64,000 nucleotides of DNA, from the NCBI RefSeq assembly GCF_964204645.1, contig NC_134026.1, positions 3,472,001 through 3,536,000 of the forward strand, read 5' to 3'. The position numbers and the translations under genes were made by a program. Shown here piece by piece: positions 13,035-27,400 of the stretch. The DNA is from Tubulanus polymorphus. Taxonomy: Eukaryota; Nemertea; Palaeonemertea; Tubulaniformes; Tubulanidae. The first letter of the stretch is position 1; each line of letters starts with the position of its first letter. The notes beneath the pieces were generated by a model. That model was given only the letters and a program-made list of their open reading frames with translations. It searched no databases and had not been told where the DNA came from.

Positions 13035-13715
13035 TATGTTTAGTCTTAGTAGTCTAACATTTAGACCTATCCCGCAAGCAGTCTTAGTAGATTTACACTT
13101 AGACCTATCCGCAAGTAGTCTTAGTAGTCTTACACTTAGACCTATCCTACAAGCAGTCTTAGCAGTCTTACACTTAGACCTATCCCGCAAGCAGTCTTAG
13201 TAGTCTTACACTTAGACCTATCGTACAAGCAGTCTTAGCAGTCTTACACTTAGACCTATCCCGCAAGCAGTCTTAGTAGTCTTACACTTAGACCTATCGT
13301 ACAAGCAGTCTTAGTAGTCTTACACTTAGACCTATCCCGCAAGTAGTCTTAGTAGTCTTACACTTAGACCTATTCCGCAAGCAGTCTTAGTAGTCTTACA
13401 CTTAGACCTATTCCGCAAGCAGTCTTAGTAGTCTTACTCTTAGACCTATCCCGCAAGCAGTCTTAGTAGTCTTACACTTAGACCCTATCCCACAAGCAGT
13501 CTTAGTAGTCTTACACTTAGACCTATCCCGCAAGCAGTCTTAGAAGTCTTACACTTAGACCTATCCCGCAAGCAGTCTTAGTAGTCTTACACTTAGACCT
13601 ATCATACAAGCAGTCTTAGAAGTCTTACACTTAGACCTATCCTACAAGCAGTCTTAGAAGTCTTACACTTAGACCTATCCCATAAGCAGTCTTACACTTA
13701 GACCTATCCTATAAG
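13035..13715. repeat. 38-bp tandem array, about 17 copies
   Basis: The unit AGTCTTAGTAGTCTTACACT-TAGACCTATCCCGCAAGC repeats head to tail with few substitutions, mainly at CCCGC/CGTAC/CATAC and GTAG/GCAG/GAAG. A last partial unit near 13685-13710 closes the array. Copies with the same variants alternate, suggesting a two-unit amplification step. It is non-coding. Confidence 0.93.
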
Positions 13716-13865
13716 AAAGACTCTTAGGCTTAAATACTTTGATAGTTGCTCAAGGAAAGGGTATTCTTATCAGTGTCTCTTAAGACAAATCCACGAGAGG
13801 TAACTTATACTGTATCTAATGGAAATCTTCTTAACTGCTGTTCAGTATAAATTCGGTATTGCCAG

Positions 13866-14683
<818 letters not shown>

Positions 14684-14689
14684 CAGTTT

Positions 14690-16855
14690 AACGTCGTACC
14701 ACAGGACAATTTTAAAACACTGGTAAAAGTATAAAGCCAAGATTGAATGAATTCTTCTTATGGTTGTATTAAAAAAATTGTAATAAAGCTATTTATGAAA
14801 ATGTGGACTAAACTGTATTAAAAATCTGGGCTAAAATAGCTTAAAATGTACAAATAAAAACCAACGACTATTTACAATTTTACAATATGTACAAGTAGTG
14901 TTAGTACAGATAAAATGTGTCAATTTGATGAAATATCTAAATTTCTAGTTTTCATCATTATTTACCTAAAATAATAAAAGCCCAAGTGAGTTTAGAATAA
15001 CTGTGCCAGGCCAATCACTCACTCGATGATCATCAATTACTGGTACTACACAATCACAGAAAGAGTGGTTTTTACCGCGCGGTATATAAGGCCAGGTGCA
15101 CCTCCCAATGATAATGCCAACTATAATGTTTGGCTTCTTGTGTGTTGATATGTACATTGATATTTATTGAATGAGAAAGCTGCAGGTAGTAGAGAAGAGC
15201 GATAGAAAAAAAATTGTATGCACAAAACAAGTGCATATGAGACACAGGAGATTACTGAAATTCAATACAGCTACCAGTCAGCCATCTTCATTGTGAAAAT
15301 GAAAAGAAGATGAATCCAATTCAGCCACCAGTCAGCCATCTTTATAATGAAAATAGAATAATGAAATCTGATACGGTCACCAGTTAAGCTTTACAACCAA
15401 TATGGCCATAGGTCAGCCATTTTAGTGTGATTTCAACCACTGTCGTACCTTACACCTTTTCCTTGAAAATGATAAATCAACAGTATGTGTAAACATGGCT
15501 GCCAGTCAGCTATCTTGATTCAGACTTCATAGCCAAAATGAATATCAATCATTACCATAGCACTCTACCCCTAACTTATTCAAACTAAACCCCTAAAGTT
15601 TTGAAGATTAAATATGGCTGCCAGTGAGCCTTCTTGAGCATGCATGTAACTAATGCTTCACTTAGCACCCTACATCTTTTCCATGGAAATAATGATTTTG
15701 AGTACTAGACTAAATAATAGTTTTAACTATCAAATCTGGCTGCCAGTTAGCCATCTTAAGTGCCGCTATTGATATGGACAGATGGGCAGGCCACAGCCAT
15801 GACAATACATTGTGCAACTAAAGACTAAAGAGAAATAAGTGAAACATGAAAGATTATGGGGGAAATATGAAAATGAAACAAGGTTAGAAATAGTTTCATT
15901 CAATAAATATAGCTGTTTATATGAAATGTATTTGAGAACCTTAAAAGTGGTGACACTAGTGGTCCAGGGACACCATGCCCTTTGGATGAATTGCTTGACA
16001 ATCTGACAATCTGACAATGCGCTCGGTGAACACATACAGAAACCAATGACCTTTAAACTCATCACAATCATAGAACGAATACTAATATAAATGGAACAAT
16101 TTCATACAAAACAATATTAGGCTAACCCCAATTCCACGTATGGAGATGTGTCCAATGAGACTGCTACGAATTAGCAAATTATCAAGACTAGATGTTAAAA
16201 CCTGTTAAAAAATGGGCACTATGGGCATGCATATATAAGAAACATCAATCAAATTGGGTGAAGCATCTCTAAAATGTCCCTTGTAAAATTCAAAAATGTG
16301 TACAAAGTACTGAAGTACTGATTTTGGCGAACAATAATCACCGCCAGTTGGCCATATTGATTCTGTTTGGGCCTTCTTTTGGTGTCTAGGGTAGATACAT
16401 GTATAAACCAAATATCATGACGATCCATTGAAGCATCTTACCAAAAAACTGGATTCTGTCTGCGGACAGAAGACGATGGACAAAAAGTGAATGCAATAGT
16501 CTATATGTGCTTAAAGGTTCAAGAAGATCAAAAGGAATATAAAAAAAAACTTAAAAGAAGAACCCCATAGAAGTTAGGATAGAAATAATAAATCTAAAAA
16601 ACTAGAAAAATCATTTCCCTATTTTCCTAAATAATTAAAAATCGATTTAAAATCTATTCTGACATCGAACACGAAACAAAGGTAAAAATAGATCTAACAA
16701 TTAATTATTTTTATTTAATCAGAATGTCTTCCAAAATGAAATCCGAATCTGCAAAAAAAATTCTAAGTATCAATAGAGATGGCCCTGACACTTCCATTAC
16801 TTCGAATGTTACTGACATCATCAAATCCATATCACACTAAAATATTTCAATGACC
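14690..16855. other. Gene-free stretch with dispersed repeat fragments
   Basis: No convincing coding sequence. Between about 15260 and 15760 the phrase 'ccagtcagccatctt' and close variants occur at least six times, spaced 60-130 bp apart in direct orientation; another relative is at 28960. Between about 16320 and 16500 lies a second dispersed type ('accaaatatcatgacgatcc', 'tctgtctgcggacagaagac') whose relative lies near 25730. Open frames here are short and lack splice context. Confidence 0.65.
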
Positions 16856-19800
16856 CAGGAGTAATTCTATTAATGACAAAATTTACCCTCAGTTCATCAA
16901 TCATTAAAAAAACCTAACCGTATTCTATCATGATTAAAAAAACATATAAAACTTTATCATTATTTTACTGATGAACTGAGAGTAACTCTATCAATGACAA
17001 ATTTACCCTCAGTTCATAAAACAATAACAATAACCTAACAGTATTCTATCATGATTGAAACTGATCCATTTTACTTTAAATATATCTTAGTGTTAATCCT
17101 ACTAACTATATAATTAATGTATTTTACTGATGATCCTGAGAGTAATTCTATCAATGACAAAATTACTCTCAGTTCATAAAACAATGAAAATAACCTCACA
17201 ACAGTATTCTATCAAGATCCAAACTGATCAATTTTACTTTAAATATATTTTAGTGTTAATCCTACTAACTTTATAATTAATGTATTTTACTGATGATCCT
17301 GAGAGTAATTCTATCAATGACAAAATTACTCTCAGTTCATAAAACAATAAAAATAACCTCACAACAGTATTCTATCATGATCCAAACTGATCAATTTTAC
17401 TTTAAATATATTTTAGTGTTAATCCTACTAACTATATAATTAATGTATTTTACTGATGATCCTGAGAGTAATTCTATCAATGACAAAATTACTCTCAGTT
17501 CATAAAACAATAAAAATAACCTCACAACAGTATTCTATCATGATCCAAACTGATCAATTTTACTTTAAATATATTTTAGTGTTAATCCTACTAACTATAT
17601 AATTAATGTATTTTATTGATGATCCTGAGAGTAATTCTATCAATGACAAATTTACCCTCAGTTCATAAAACAATAAAAATAACCTAACAGTATTCTATCA
17701 TGATTAAAACTTATCAATTTTAATTTGAATATATTTTAGTGTAAATCCTACTAACTTTATAATTTATGAATTCTACTGATGACCTGAGAGTAATTCTATC
17801 AATGACAAATTTACCCTCAGTTCATATAATAATAAAAGTAACCTACCAATAATCTATCATGATCAAAACTGATCAATTTTACTATAAATATATTTTACTA
17901 ATAATCCTTCTAAATTTATGATTTATGAATTTTACTTATGACCCAAGAGTAATTCTATCAGTGACAAATTTACCCTCAGTTCAAAAAACAATAAAAATAA
18001 CCTAACAGTATTCTATCATGATCCAAACTGATCAATTTTACTTTAAATATATTTTAGCATTAATCCTACTAACTATATAATTAATGTATTTTACTGATGA
18101 TCCTGAGAGTAATTCTATCAATGATAAATTTACCCTCAGTTCATAAAACAATAAAAATAACCTAACAGTATTCTATCATGATTCAAACTGATCCATTTTA
18201 CTTTAAATATATCTTAGTGTTAATCCTACTAACTATATAATTAATGTATTTTACTGATGATCCTGAGAATAATTCTATCAATGATAAATTTACCCTCAGT
18301 TCATAAAACAATAAAAATAACCTAACAGTATTCTATCATGATTCAAACTGATCAATTTTACTTTAAATATATCTTAGTGTTAATCCTACTAACTATATAA
18401 TTAATGTATTTTACTGATGATCCTGAGAATAATTCTATCAATGATAAATTTACCCTCAGTTCATAAAACAATAAAAATAACCTAACAGTATTCTATCATG
18501 ATTCAAACTGATCCATTTTACTTTTAATATATCTTAGTGTTAATCCTACTAACTATATAATTAATGTATTTTACTGATGATCCTGAGAGTAATTCTATCA
18601 ATGACAAAATTACTCTCAGTTCATAAAACAATAAAAATAATATTAACAGTATTCTATCATGATTAAAACTGATCAATTTTATTTTGAATATATTTTACTG
18701 ATAATCCTTCTAAATCTATAATTTATGAATTTTACTTATAACCTGAGAGTAATTCTATCAATGACAAATTTACCATCAGTTCATAAAACAATAATAAAAA
18801 CCTAACAGTATTCTATCATGATTAAAACTGATCAATTTTACTTTAAATATATTCTGGTGTTAATCCTACTAACTTTATAATTTATGAATTATACTTATGA
18901 CCAGAGAGTAATTCTATCAATGACAAATTTACCCTCAGTTCATAAAACAATTAAAAACAGAATTCTATCATGATCGGAAAAAGCTGTAATTTCATCTTCA
19001 TTTTCAAAAACAAATAATAAAATTCTATTCGAATCTGTTTCAATAAAGCTATTTTTTGAAAATTCAAAAAGAGAAATCTGATGAAGCGTACCTATATAAT
19101 GTATATTACTGATGATCCTGAGAGTAATTCTATCAATGACAAATTTACCCTCAGTTCATAAAACAATAAAAATAATCTAACAGTATTCTATCATGATTAA
19201 AACTGATCAATTTTATTTTGAATATATTTTAGGGTAAATCCTACTAACTTTATAATTTATGAATTCTACTGATGATCCTGAGAGTAATTCTATCAATGAC
19301 AAATTTACCCTCAGTTCATAAAACAATAATAAAAACCTAACAGTATTCTATCATGATTAAAACTGATCAATTTTATTTTGAATATATTTTAGGGTAAATC
19401 CTACTAACTTTATAATTTATGAATTCTACTGATGATCCTGAGAGTAATTCTATCAATGACAAATTTACCCTCAGTTCATAAAACAATAATAAAAACCTAA
19501 CAGTATTCTATCATGATTAAAACTGATCAATTTTACCTTAAATATATCTTAGTGTTAATCTTAGTCACTTTATAATTAATGTATTTTACTGATGACCTGA
19601 GAGTAATTTTATCAATAACAAATTTACCCTCAGTTCATCAGGCAATGAAAAAACCTAACAGTATTATATCATCAATACAAAAAATATATTGAACTTTATA
19701 ATTCATGTAGTTTACTTATGAACTGAGAGTAATTCTATCAATGACAAATTTACCCTCAGTTCAAAAAAGAAAGAAGTCTATTTCAAACTGTTTCAATGAA

Positions 19801-19985
19801 ACTAATTTTTGAAAATTCAGAAAAAGAAATCTGATGAAGCGTTCCTATAAATGTATGATGATCCAGAGAGTAATTCTATCAATGACAAATCTACCCTCAG
19901 TTCATAAAACAATAAAAAATAACCTAACAATATTCTATCATGATTAAAAATATCTGATGAGTTAACATTAATGTATTTTATTGAT
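16855..19985. repeat. ~160-bp satellite, about 20 copies, with inverted-repeat core
   Basis: Units repeat near 16858, 16977, 17135, 17301, 17464, 17626, 17785, 17944, 18105, 18265, 18425, 18587, 18745, 18905, 19121, 19279, 19440, 19600, 19725 and 19866. Each contains a core of CTGAGAGTAATT, a ~13-nt spacer and AATTACTCTCAG or AATTTACCCTCAG, then an AT-rich tail ending near 'ataattaatgtattttactg'. In copies near 17140, 17305, 17470 and 18590 the arms are perfect 12-bp complements. One irregular insertion lies near 18960-19115. Confidence 0.93.
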
Positions 19986-20039
19986 GAAAACTTGTTTATC
20001 CCGAACCCTAGAAACAAATGACTTCATACCTTTAATAAC

Positions 20040-20420
20040 TAAACTTAAAAATAATCATATAACTTGACCTAAACAAACTTAAATAACAAGACTTAAATAC
20101 ACTCAAATAACTAGACTAAAATAACTAGAAATAGACTTGAATAACAAGACTTAAATACACTCAAATAACTAGACTAAAATAACTAGACTTAAATACACTT
20201 AAATAACAAGACCTAAATATACTTAAATAACTAGACTAAAATAACTAGACCTAAATAGACATAAATAACTAGACGTAAATATACTTAAATAACTAGACAT
20301 TGATAGACTTAAGTAACATGGCCTAAATAGACTTATATAACTAGATCTAAATATACTTAGATAACTAGAAATATACTTAAATAAATAGCCATGAATAGAA
20401 TTAAATAACTAGATCTAAAC
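20040..20420. repeat. Degenerate AT-rich array (ACTTAAATA/AATAACTAGA)
   Basis: Short words 'cttaaataactagac' and 'taaatacacttaaataac' alternate about 12 times in direct orientation with many substitutions. Period is near 15 or 30 bp. No gene or structured element is visible. Confidence 0.8.
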
Positions 20421-21084
20421 ACAATAAACAAATAAACTGAAATAAAAAAGTGAAGACAATAAACTCACTGACAAACTGAAAATATCTTTAGAAAACTAGG
20501 AAAATCAAGAAAAGAAGATAAAATAAAGTATTAGAAAAAGTTCTCAATCACATTTCATATGAACTATGAGTACAAGCTCTTTGTGCATACAATATAATAT
20601 ATGGGCCTCATACATAACCACTATTTATATCTGCGTTGTGGACCACGTAATTGTGTCAAAGAGTATTCAGTGATAAAACCTGGACCTTCAGTTATCCTTT
20701 CCAAAATATCTTGGGTTCCAATATATGATATAGTCAAATACATAGAGAAATATAGTCAAGATAAATAATTCATCAAATTGATCTGTAGGCGTGTTTAAAA
20801 AAACGAATATTATGTAGCTCTTAAAAATATAAAATGGTTCTAAATTATATACAAATAAAGAAGTTTAAAATAAGTACAAATAAAACGATTTAAAATACAA
20901 TACAGATTAGAGAAAATTAGTTCAAAAACTCAAAAGCTGGAGTAAATTAGAATCTTAAGCAATGAATGCCTTGAAACATAGAATTTGGCTGAATCTTTAG
21001 GAAATAAATGAAACACTGTAACGGCAATAATCATAACACTAACTGTTCAATAACTGGAATATCGCTGAAATGTTTGTTGGCTAT
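20421..21084. other. AT-rich non-coding stretch
   Basis: No open frame with coding character, no repeats beyond simple AT-rich words, and no recognisable mobile element. Confidence 0.55.
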
Positions 21085-21085
21085 C

Positions 21086-21176
<91 letters not shown>

Positions 21177-21177
21177 G
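21085..21177. repeat. (GAT)n microsatellite, about 31 repeats
   Basis: Perfect GAT/ATG repeat for about 93 bp. On the opposite strand it is the same ATC motif as the large array near 13.9 kb, in inverted orientation. Open frames across it (poly-Asp, poly-Met, poly-Ile) are artefacts. Confidence 0.97.
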
Positions 21178-21189
21178 TTTTTGTTTGGA

Positions 21190-21740
21190 TATTTACCTCT
21201 ACACAGGGGTTCAACCTACTCTCTCTCGCGTCCTCTATACAGGGGTTCAACCCGTCCTCTCTGACTGTCCTCTATACAGGAATTAACTTCCCCTGTATCT
21301 GACAGCCCTCTACGGGGTTCCCTCTATGACTGTCCTCTATACAAGGGTTTAACCTACTCTTGACTGCCCTCTATACAGGAATTCAACCTGCACTCTCTGA
21401 CTGTCCTCTTTATACAGGAATTAAATTCCCTTTTATCTGACTGTCTTCTTTACAGGGGTTTCCTCTCTGACTGTCCTCTATACAGGAATACAACCTGCAC
21501 TCTCTGACTGTCCTCTCTATACAGGAATTAAATTCCCTTTTATCTGACCGTCCTCTTTACAGGGGTTGACTGTCCCCTATACAGGAATACAACCTGCACT
21601 CTCTGACTGTCCTCTATACAGGAATTAAATTCCCTTTTATCTGACTGTCCTCTTTAAAGAGGTTTCCTCTCTGACTGTCCTCTATACAAGGGTCCTCTAT
21701 ACAAGGGATCAATTCCCCAATTTCCCAAGTATATATCCTC
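21190..21740. repeat. Degenerate array with CTCTGACTGTCCTCTATACAGG core
   Basis: The phrase 'ctgactgtcctctatacagg' followed by 'aatt(a)aattccctttta' or 'aattcaacctgcactct' recurs about ten times with a period of roughly 45-60 bp. It starts directly after the GAT microsatellite. It is pyrimidine-rich on the top strand and shows no coding signal. Confidence 0.85.
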
Positions 21741-23520
21741 TATACACTTGGCAATTTTGAACATCCAAAATTTGAATAATATCTTATTTGGATTAGAATT
21801 ATCATTTCAAATCATTTTTAATGATGTTTCAATACTTGCTGATCCTAGGTCAAATCCCAGCAATTTCATTTCAAAATATATCGATGATTATTTCTCAAAT
21901 CTCAATTTTCAATCACATTATCTAAAAGTATCTCAATCTTATCTTTTATTCATTAGCTTAATTATTTGGTGTAAAAATCTAAATCATTAACCTGAACACC
22001 TCTCTTTCATCAACCCGAAATACTCTTTTTCTCTCTCCTCTGCTCAATAAACAAGTCAAATTCTGAGCCTGATGATAATAAGGCTCATTATTAGCCAATA
22101 CAACTTCACCGACTTGACAACAACAAATTCTCTTATCAGAGATCGTTCTTTTTTATTCTGCGTTTTAACTGAATTTTATAAGGTTCCATTTTATCGCAAT
22201 TATCAATTATGAAATTCATGTATTGATCATCGATCAAGTGAATCATTCCATTTCAAAACCTAAATAGGACCATGGGTGCAGCAGGATCAATTGAGTAAAG
22301 TTTACCGTTGAGCATTTAAATGGATTTATGGGATTTGCAATAAGGTATGAAGATGAAATCTTAGTGCACACAACACCACTGTGTAGTAAGCGTGTTCAAC
22401 TATGATGATTTGCATAGTATTAGGTTATTCCAATGAGTTACACGCAATTTAGTTGAGATCAATTTAGTTGAGATAATTGCTTGTAGCCATGACTCACTGG
22501 CACATGGTAGAACAATCCATACAATGTTTATTCTATAACATTGAACTTGGATGCTGAAGGACTATCCCAATGACGTCATTATCGAGGAACAAGGTCAAGC
22601 ATCGATAAGTAGAAATGGGTAAAATTCATTTGCTCATTTCTCTCAGTACTTCCAATCCACTAAGAGCTGATGGACAAAACCTTCCATATTAATTCCAACA
22701 CCTATTTCTCTCTTAATGACAAAATATCAGCTGTGTATATCCAATGGTTATAATTCTACCACCCAGAGCTAAAAGAAAGTTACTCTCAGAACCGTTCTAT
22801 AAAGATGAACATAGTTGATCCAATAAGTGTAATGAAATTGATTACCGTTGTTTTTGCTGTGATTTCCATTCTTGTGCAACATTTTATCCTATGTCATGTA
22901 ACTATTCGTATGAATACATATTCCTATTCCTAAACGAGTGGATATTTGAAATCCATCCGTTCACATTTAAAGGATTTCCTTCCGCTGTTTGGCAATAAAT
23001 ATTAACATTTCAAGTTTTCACGATAAATCAAATAAATCTTTAAATCTGTAATTAGAAAAACAAGTATTTTAATAACAATGAACAATGATTTTAAACTTAG
23101 ACACCAACGTCAGGTATCAGGGATGGGATAACATTGAACACATTGATAAAATGTATTTCAAAGTAATTTAATAAGAAATCGCATTATGTGTAAAACATAG
23201 CTGTTCCTTCTCCGTGTTTTTAAGTATCAAAAAGAATCACATTATGTGAATCAAAGCAATCCTTTTGATTTGAAAAATCAATTATTGGAAGAGACACTGA
23301 ATGATTCTAAGTCAGAATTCTTTCAAACTGTTTTTCAAACTCCACAGAAAAATTATGGCAGAGATGGCACTTTCCAGCGTGTCAGCAGGACTTTTCAAAA
23401 GGCCATAATGATTACAGCAATTGAATCGGTGATTTATTACCACGAGTACTGCCACTAAAAATGGCAAGGATGGATACAGATGGTAAAGATGGATACTGAG
23501 GCTGAATGCTGCTGCAAAAT
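21741..23520. other. Non-coding, nothing recognised
   Basis: AT-rich sequence with only short open frames (for example 21748-21990 and 23246-23458). None shows a domain, a biased composition or flanking splice sites that would support it. No mobile-element ends were seen. Confidence 0.55.
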
Positions 23521-23524
23521 GGAA

Positions 23525-23990
23525 CGCAAGAATGGAACTGCATGAGTCAGTTCGAATGCAGGAATGGAACTGCACGAGTCAGTTCGAATACAAGAATGGA
23601 ACTGCATGAGTCAGTTCAAATGCAGGAATGGAACTGCATGAGTCAGTTCAAATGCAGGAATGGTACTGCATGAGTCAGTTTGAGGATGCAGGAATGGAAC
23701 TGCAGGAGTCATTTTGAATGCAGGAATGGAGCTGCATGAGTCAGTTCGAATACAAGAATGGAACTGCATGAGTCAGTTCAAATGCAGGAATGGTACTGCA
23801 TGAGTCAGTTCTAATGCAGGAATGGAACAGCATGAGTCAGTTTGAGGATGCAGGAGTGGAACTGCACGAGTCATTTTGAATGCAGGAATGGAGCTGCATG
23901 AGTCAGTTCGAATACAAGAAAGGAAATGCATGAGTCAGTTCAAATGCAGGAATGGTACTGCATGAGTCAATTTATATGCAGGAATGGTGT
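23525..23990. repeat. 32-33-bp tandem array, about 14 copies
   Basis: The unit ATGCAGGAATGGAACTGCAT-GAGTCAGTTCGA repeats head to tail, with copies alternating TGCATGAG/TGCACGAG and TTCGAATACAAG/TTCAAATGCAGG. The alternation gives a second-order period of several units. It lies just beyond the 3' end of the predicted minus-strand orphan gene. Confidence 0.92.
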
Positions 23991-24137
23991 GGGAGGGTTT
24001 GGTAGGAACACAGCGGGACGTACAGTAAAAAAAAATAGATTAAAATGATTTTAAATAAGTATGGATGATATGATGGAACAAATTTCAATTTGCCCAATAA
24101 AATAAATAAAGGGATGAAATGAATTGATGGTTTCTTT

Positions 24138-24143
24138 TTTTAT
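24138..24143 (-). terminator. Polyadenylation signal for the orphan gene
   Basis: AATAAA on the minus strand about 320 nt beyond the stop codon; further AATAAA words lie near 24205-24220. It fits the 3' end of the proline-rich gene, though this stretch is AT-rich enough that chance matches are common. Confidence 0.4.
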
Positions 24144-24459
24144 TTTTAGTTTTTATAATTTTTTCAGGAGAACCGTAAAACTCCCTATAAAACCGGTAGC
24201 ATCTGGTTTTTATTTTTTATTTTTTTTTAAATAAAATTAAAATGCAGGACTGCACGCCCACTGGTTCCTAATGCAAGGGGGTTGACAGATATTTTGTGGC
24301 ACCGCGCGAACTGCAGACCGACGAAGAAATGAAATGAATGAGTTCTTAAAACTCGCTTGAGCGATAATAAAAATGAATGATGAAAGGAGTGCCGATCTGC
24401 AGACGTGCATGGGCTGATGTTGTTGCCCGGAGTGATGGCGAGTGAAGGGGGATGGTTTT

Positions 24460-27400
24460 TTAATTTCTTCTAGCTCTTTTATTTCTTATAAATGTATAAT
24501 TACCATCAAAGGCCCCTTCAACATCGCGGAGCAATTGCACAGGATCTTTCATGCGGATGTTTCGAGACCAACCAGGGCCGCGTGCAACCAGCTCTACAGC
24601 GGGGGCGGGTGGTACCCCCGCTGGAGCGCCCGATGTTCCAGCCTGGGCGGGCATATTATTATTATCATTATTATAAGTTCTTTTTCTTTTTTTTGTAGGT
24701 TGCACGCACACAGGTGGTTGTGGTGGTGGTGGGGGCCCTGGTTGTGGAGCTCCAGGAGCCGCTGAGGACTCCTCATCACTGGACTCCTCAAAATTTGGTT
24801 GTGGTGGAGGAGCCGCACGCTTTGGTGTTTTTTTTTTATTAGGCCGCCCCGAACCTTCCGTATAATTCACATCTTTCCTATTTTTACGGGGCGACCTGCG
24901 CGGTGCAGGAGTCTGGACCTGTGGCGCCTCTGTCGGGGCAACCACGGCAGGGGCGACCTCCTGCTTCACGATAACAGGTGGCACGACCTCCGTATCCGAA
25001 GATACGGTGACCGCAACCACCTGCACCGCAGAAGCAGGGACCACCACCCGCGGGGGAGCCAACGGTGTTGGTGGATTTGGCTCCCCGTGCTTATGAGACG
25101 ATAAACGCTCCACGCACCTTTTCAATCTCCTTTGTAGAAGGGAAGCCGCCTCATAAGCGTGGCCAGACTCATCTTTTCTGTTGACAGCATCAATAACAAT
25201 TGATTCAGCTGAAATGAAAAGAAAAACTATTAAGGATCACGAATATTACACATTAATACCACATAGACTTAATGACTGCAAATATGCAATTAATTGCCAG
25301 TTTATCTGATTCATTTCTAAATCAAGAGTTTAAAGGCAATTTCAGTTTTGTTATAGTATGTGTTGATACATCAATAATGATGATGGTATTAGCTTTAGGA
25401 ATGCATAGGTAAAATTGTTCATACCAATAACTGGAATTATGGTACAGTTCAGGTTTCACAACTACATAAATTTGTTTTGGAATATCTCATATCACAATTT
25501 AACAGAAAACCAGAGAAAGCTCATACAGATGTTAATATTATGATCACCTGCCCCAGCCTTACATCGTTTTTTGTAGATTGTTGCTGAAAAGCTTTCAAAT
25601 GTATCTTCTTCATTCCTCATAATTATCAAATTTGATATTATCATTAATTCATTTTCATAACATTTATAACGCCCATTGCTATCAATACAGTTCGGGTATA
25701 ACTGCAGATGCCTCTGGGGTAGAAACAAGTATAAACCAAATATCAAGAAAATCCATTATGCATTTCCTCAATCTGTACTTAATGTTCCAAATTAGACCGG
25801 TCTAGTTTAGACCAAATTTTGGACCGGTCTAAATAAGTGTGTGTGGACAGAAACTGGTACCAGGCCCGGTCTAAATCGTGATTCTGAATCTCTGCGGTAG
25901 ATGTCGCGACCTCTGCAGTAGAGTGCGAGTCCAGTTTATTAAGTTTTAAATGCTTTTATTACCGTTTATGTAATTATTATTGTAAGTACTGTTTTTCCTC
26001 CCTATTCTATGGAAATGTTTGGAGCTTATTCGTATTCGTACATCGCGATCATCATCCGTTTTACTGCCGTGCTTTGAACCGTGTTTAAATGATACTTAGA
26101 GTTTCGGCGTGATAGAACAAAATCGAATTCGCAAAAAAGTCTAAACCTCACAGAGGATCGAATTGGTCAAATGAAGAATGTCTTGCTCTACTTCGAATCT
26201 GGAGGCAAGACTTCATCCAGGCGCAATTAATTATTTAGCAGTTGGCGACATCTTGTGGGCCCGGTGACAAGCGATTTTATCACCGCGTGTCAAAACACTG
26301 TGTGAACGCTCACCAAAATTTGGTCCGGTCTAAAACCGGACCAGGTACGCCCCCATTTAGACCGGTCTAACTAGTTGTCGTGTGAACGCATCCTCCCTCT
26401 GCAGGGACTCGAACCTGATGGCATCGCTACACTCAGCCACGGCACGAACCCCTGCATCAGTAGACCGGGTGCGCAGGTACATGCGCAGCTTTCCGAACGA
26501 AAACTGGCGGCACCAATCAGATTGCTCGTTGTATAATCGTTGAGGCAAATTTCAAAGAATAACTATAAATGGGAAAACCCGGGCTAAAATAAAACAGGAT
26601 TTCTGATTGGCTCAAAATCACATCATCTGAACTGCGCATGTATCTGCGCACACGGTCGATTATGGCAGGGTTTCGTGCCGTGGCAATCTCGATGCCATCA
26701 GGTTCGAATCCCTGCCGGGGGAGGATGGTGTGAACGCAGCTTTAGACAGTACATGGTAAATCATATTCAATTTTCACATATTTCAAAGTTTTTTTTACAT
26801 TTTTTCATGGTCGAAAAATACAATGCAAAGAATTTGATTCAAATTTCATCAGAAATCGAAGGACAGATAAAGTCGCACATTTACTGGATTTTTTGTTTTA
26901 ATCGAAGTTCATTGAACCAGCCTGAACTGACTGTTCTTAACAAAAACATCACATTTCTGGACGCGATTATCATTTTAGTTACCAAACGGGATATGCAATA
27001 CATCAGTACTCGAGGATATTACAAATATAACGTTTCACCATTGGCAAAACCTATCTATATATCGTGCGTCCGCCATGTTATCAAACCAATTCACTGCTGG
27101 CTACATCCAATTCTACAAATAAAACAATTTGTATTGATTAAATCAATAATAAATGACATCTGGAATTAGGCCTATTTTTTGACACCGTAAAAACCGTTAT
27201 GATAATGTTTTTATCCATTGATAACTACAATGCCTTATTTGGGGGGTTCTGTGTCAACATTCCTGTTTCTAAATAACAATTAATTTTCAGCATTTATTCT
27301 ATCGCTAGATATATCTATCTTGTACATATTTTCATATACATTTTGTATTATGAAAATTGTATTATATTTTTGATAAATTTTCAATTGATATGAACTACAT

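Noticed and set aside
26396-26455. tRNA gene on the minus strand
   Set aside because: Box A and box B match well but are only 13 nt apart, with no room for an anticodon arm. The sequence is part of a foldback element.
26752-27169. 138-codon plus-strand frame starting MVNHIQFSHISKFF
   Set aside because: AT-rich composition, no domain, no splice or promoter support, and a position next to transposon ends. Length alone is not convincing.
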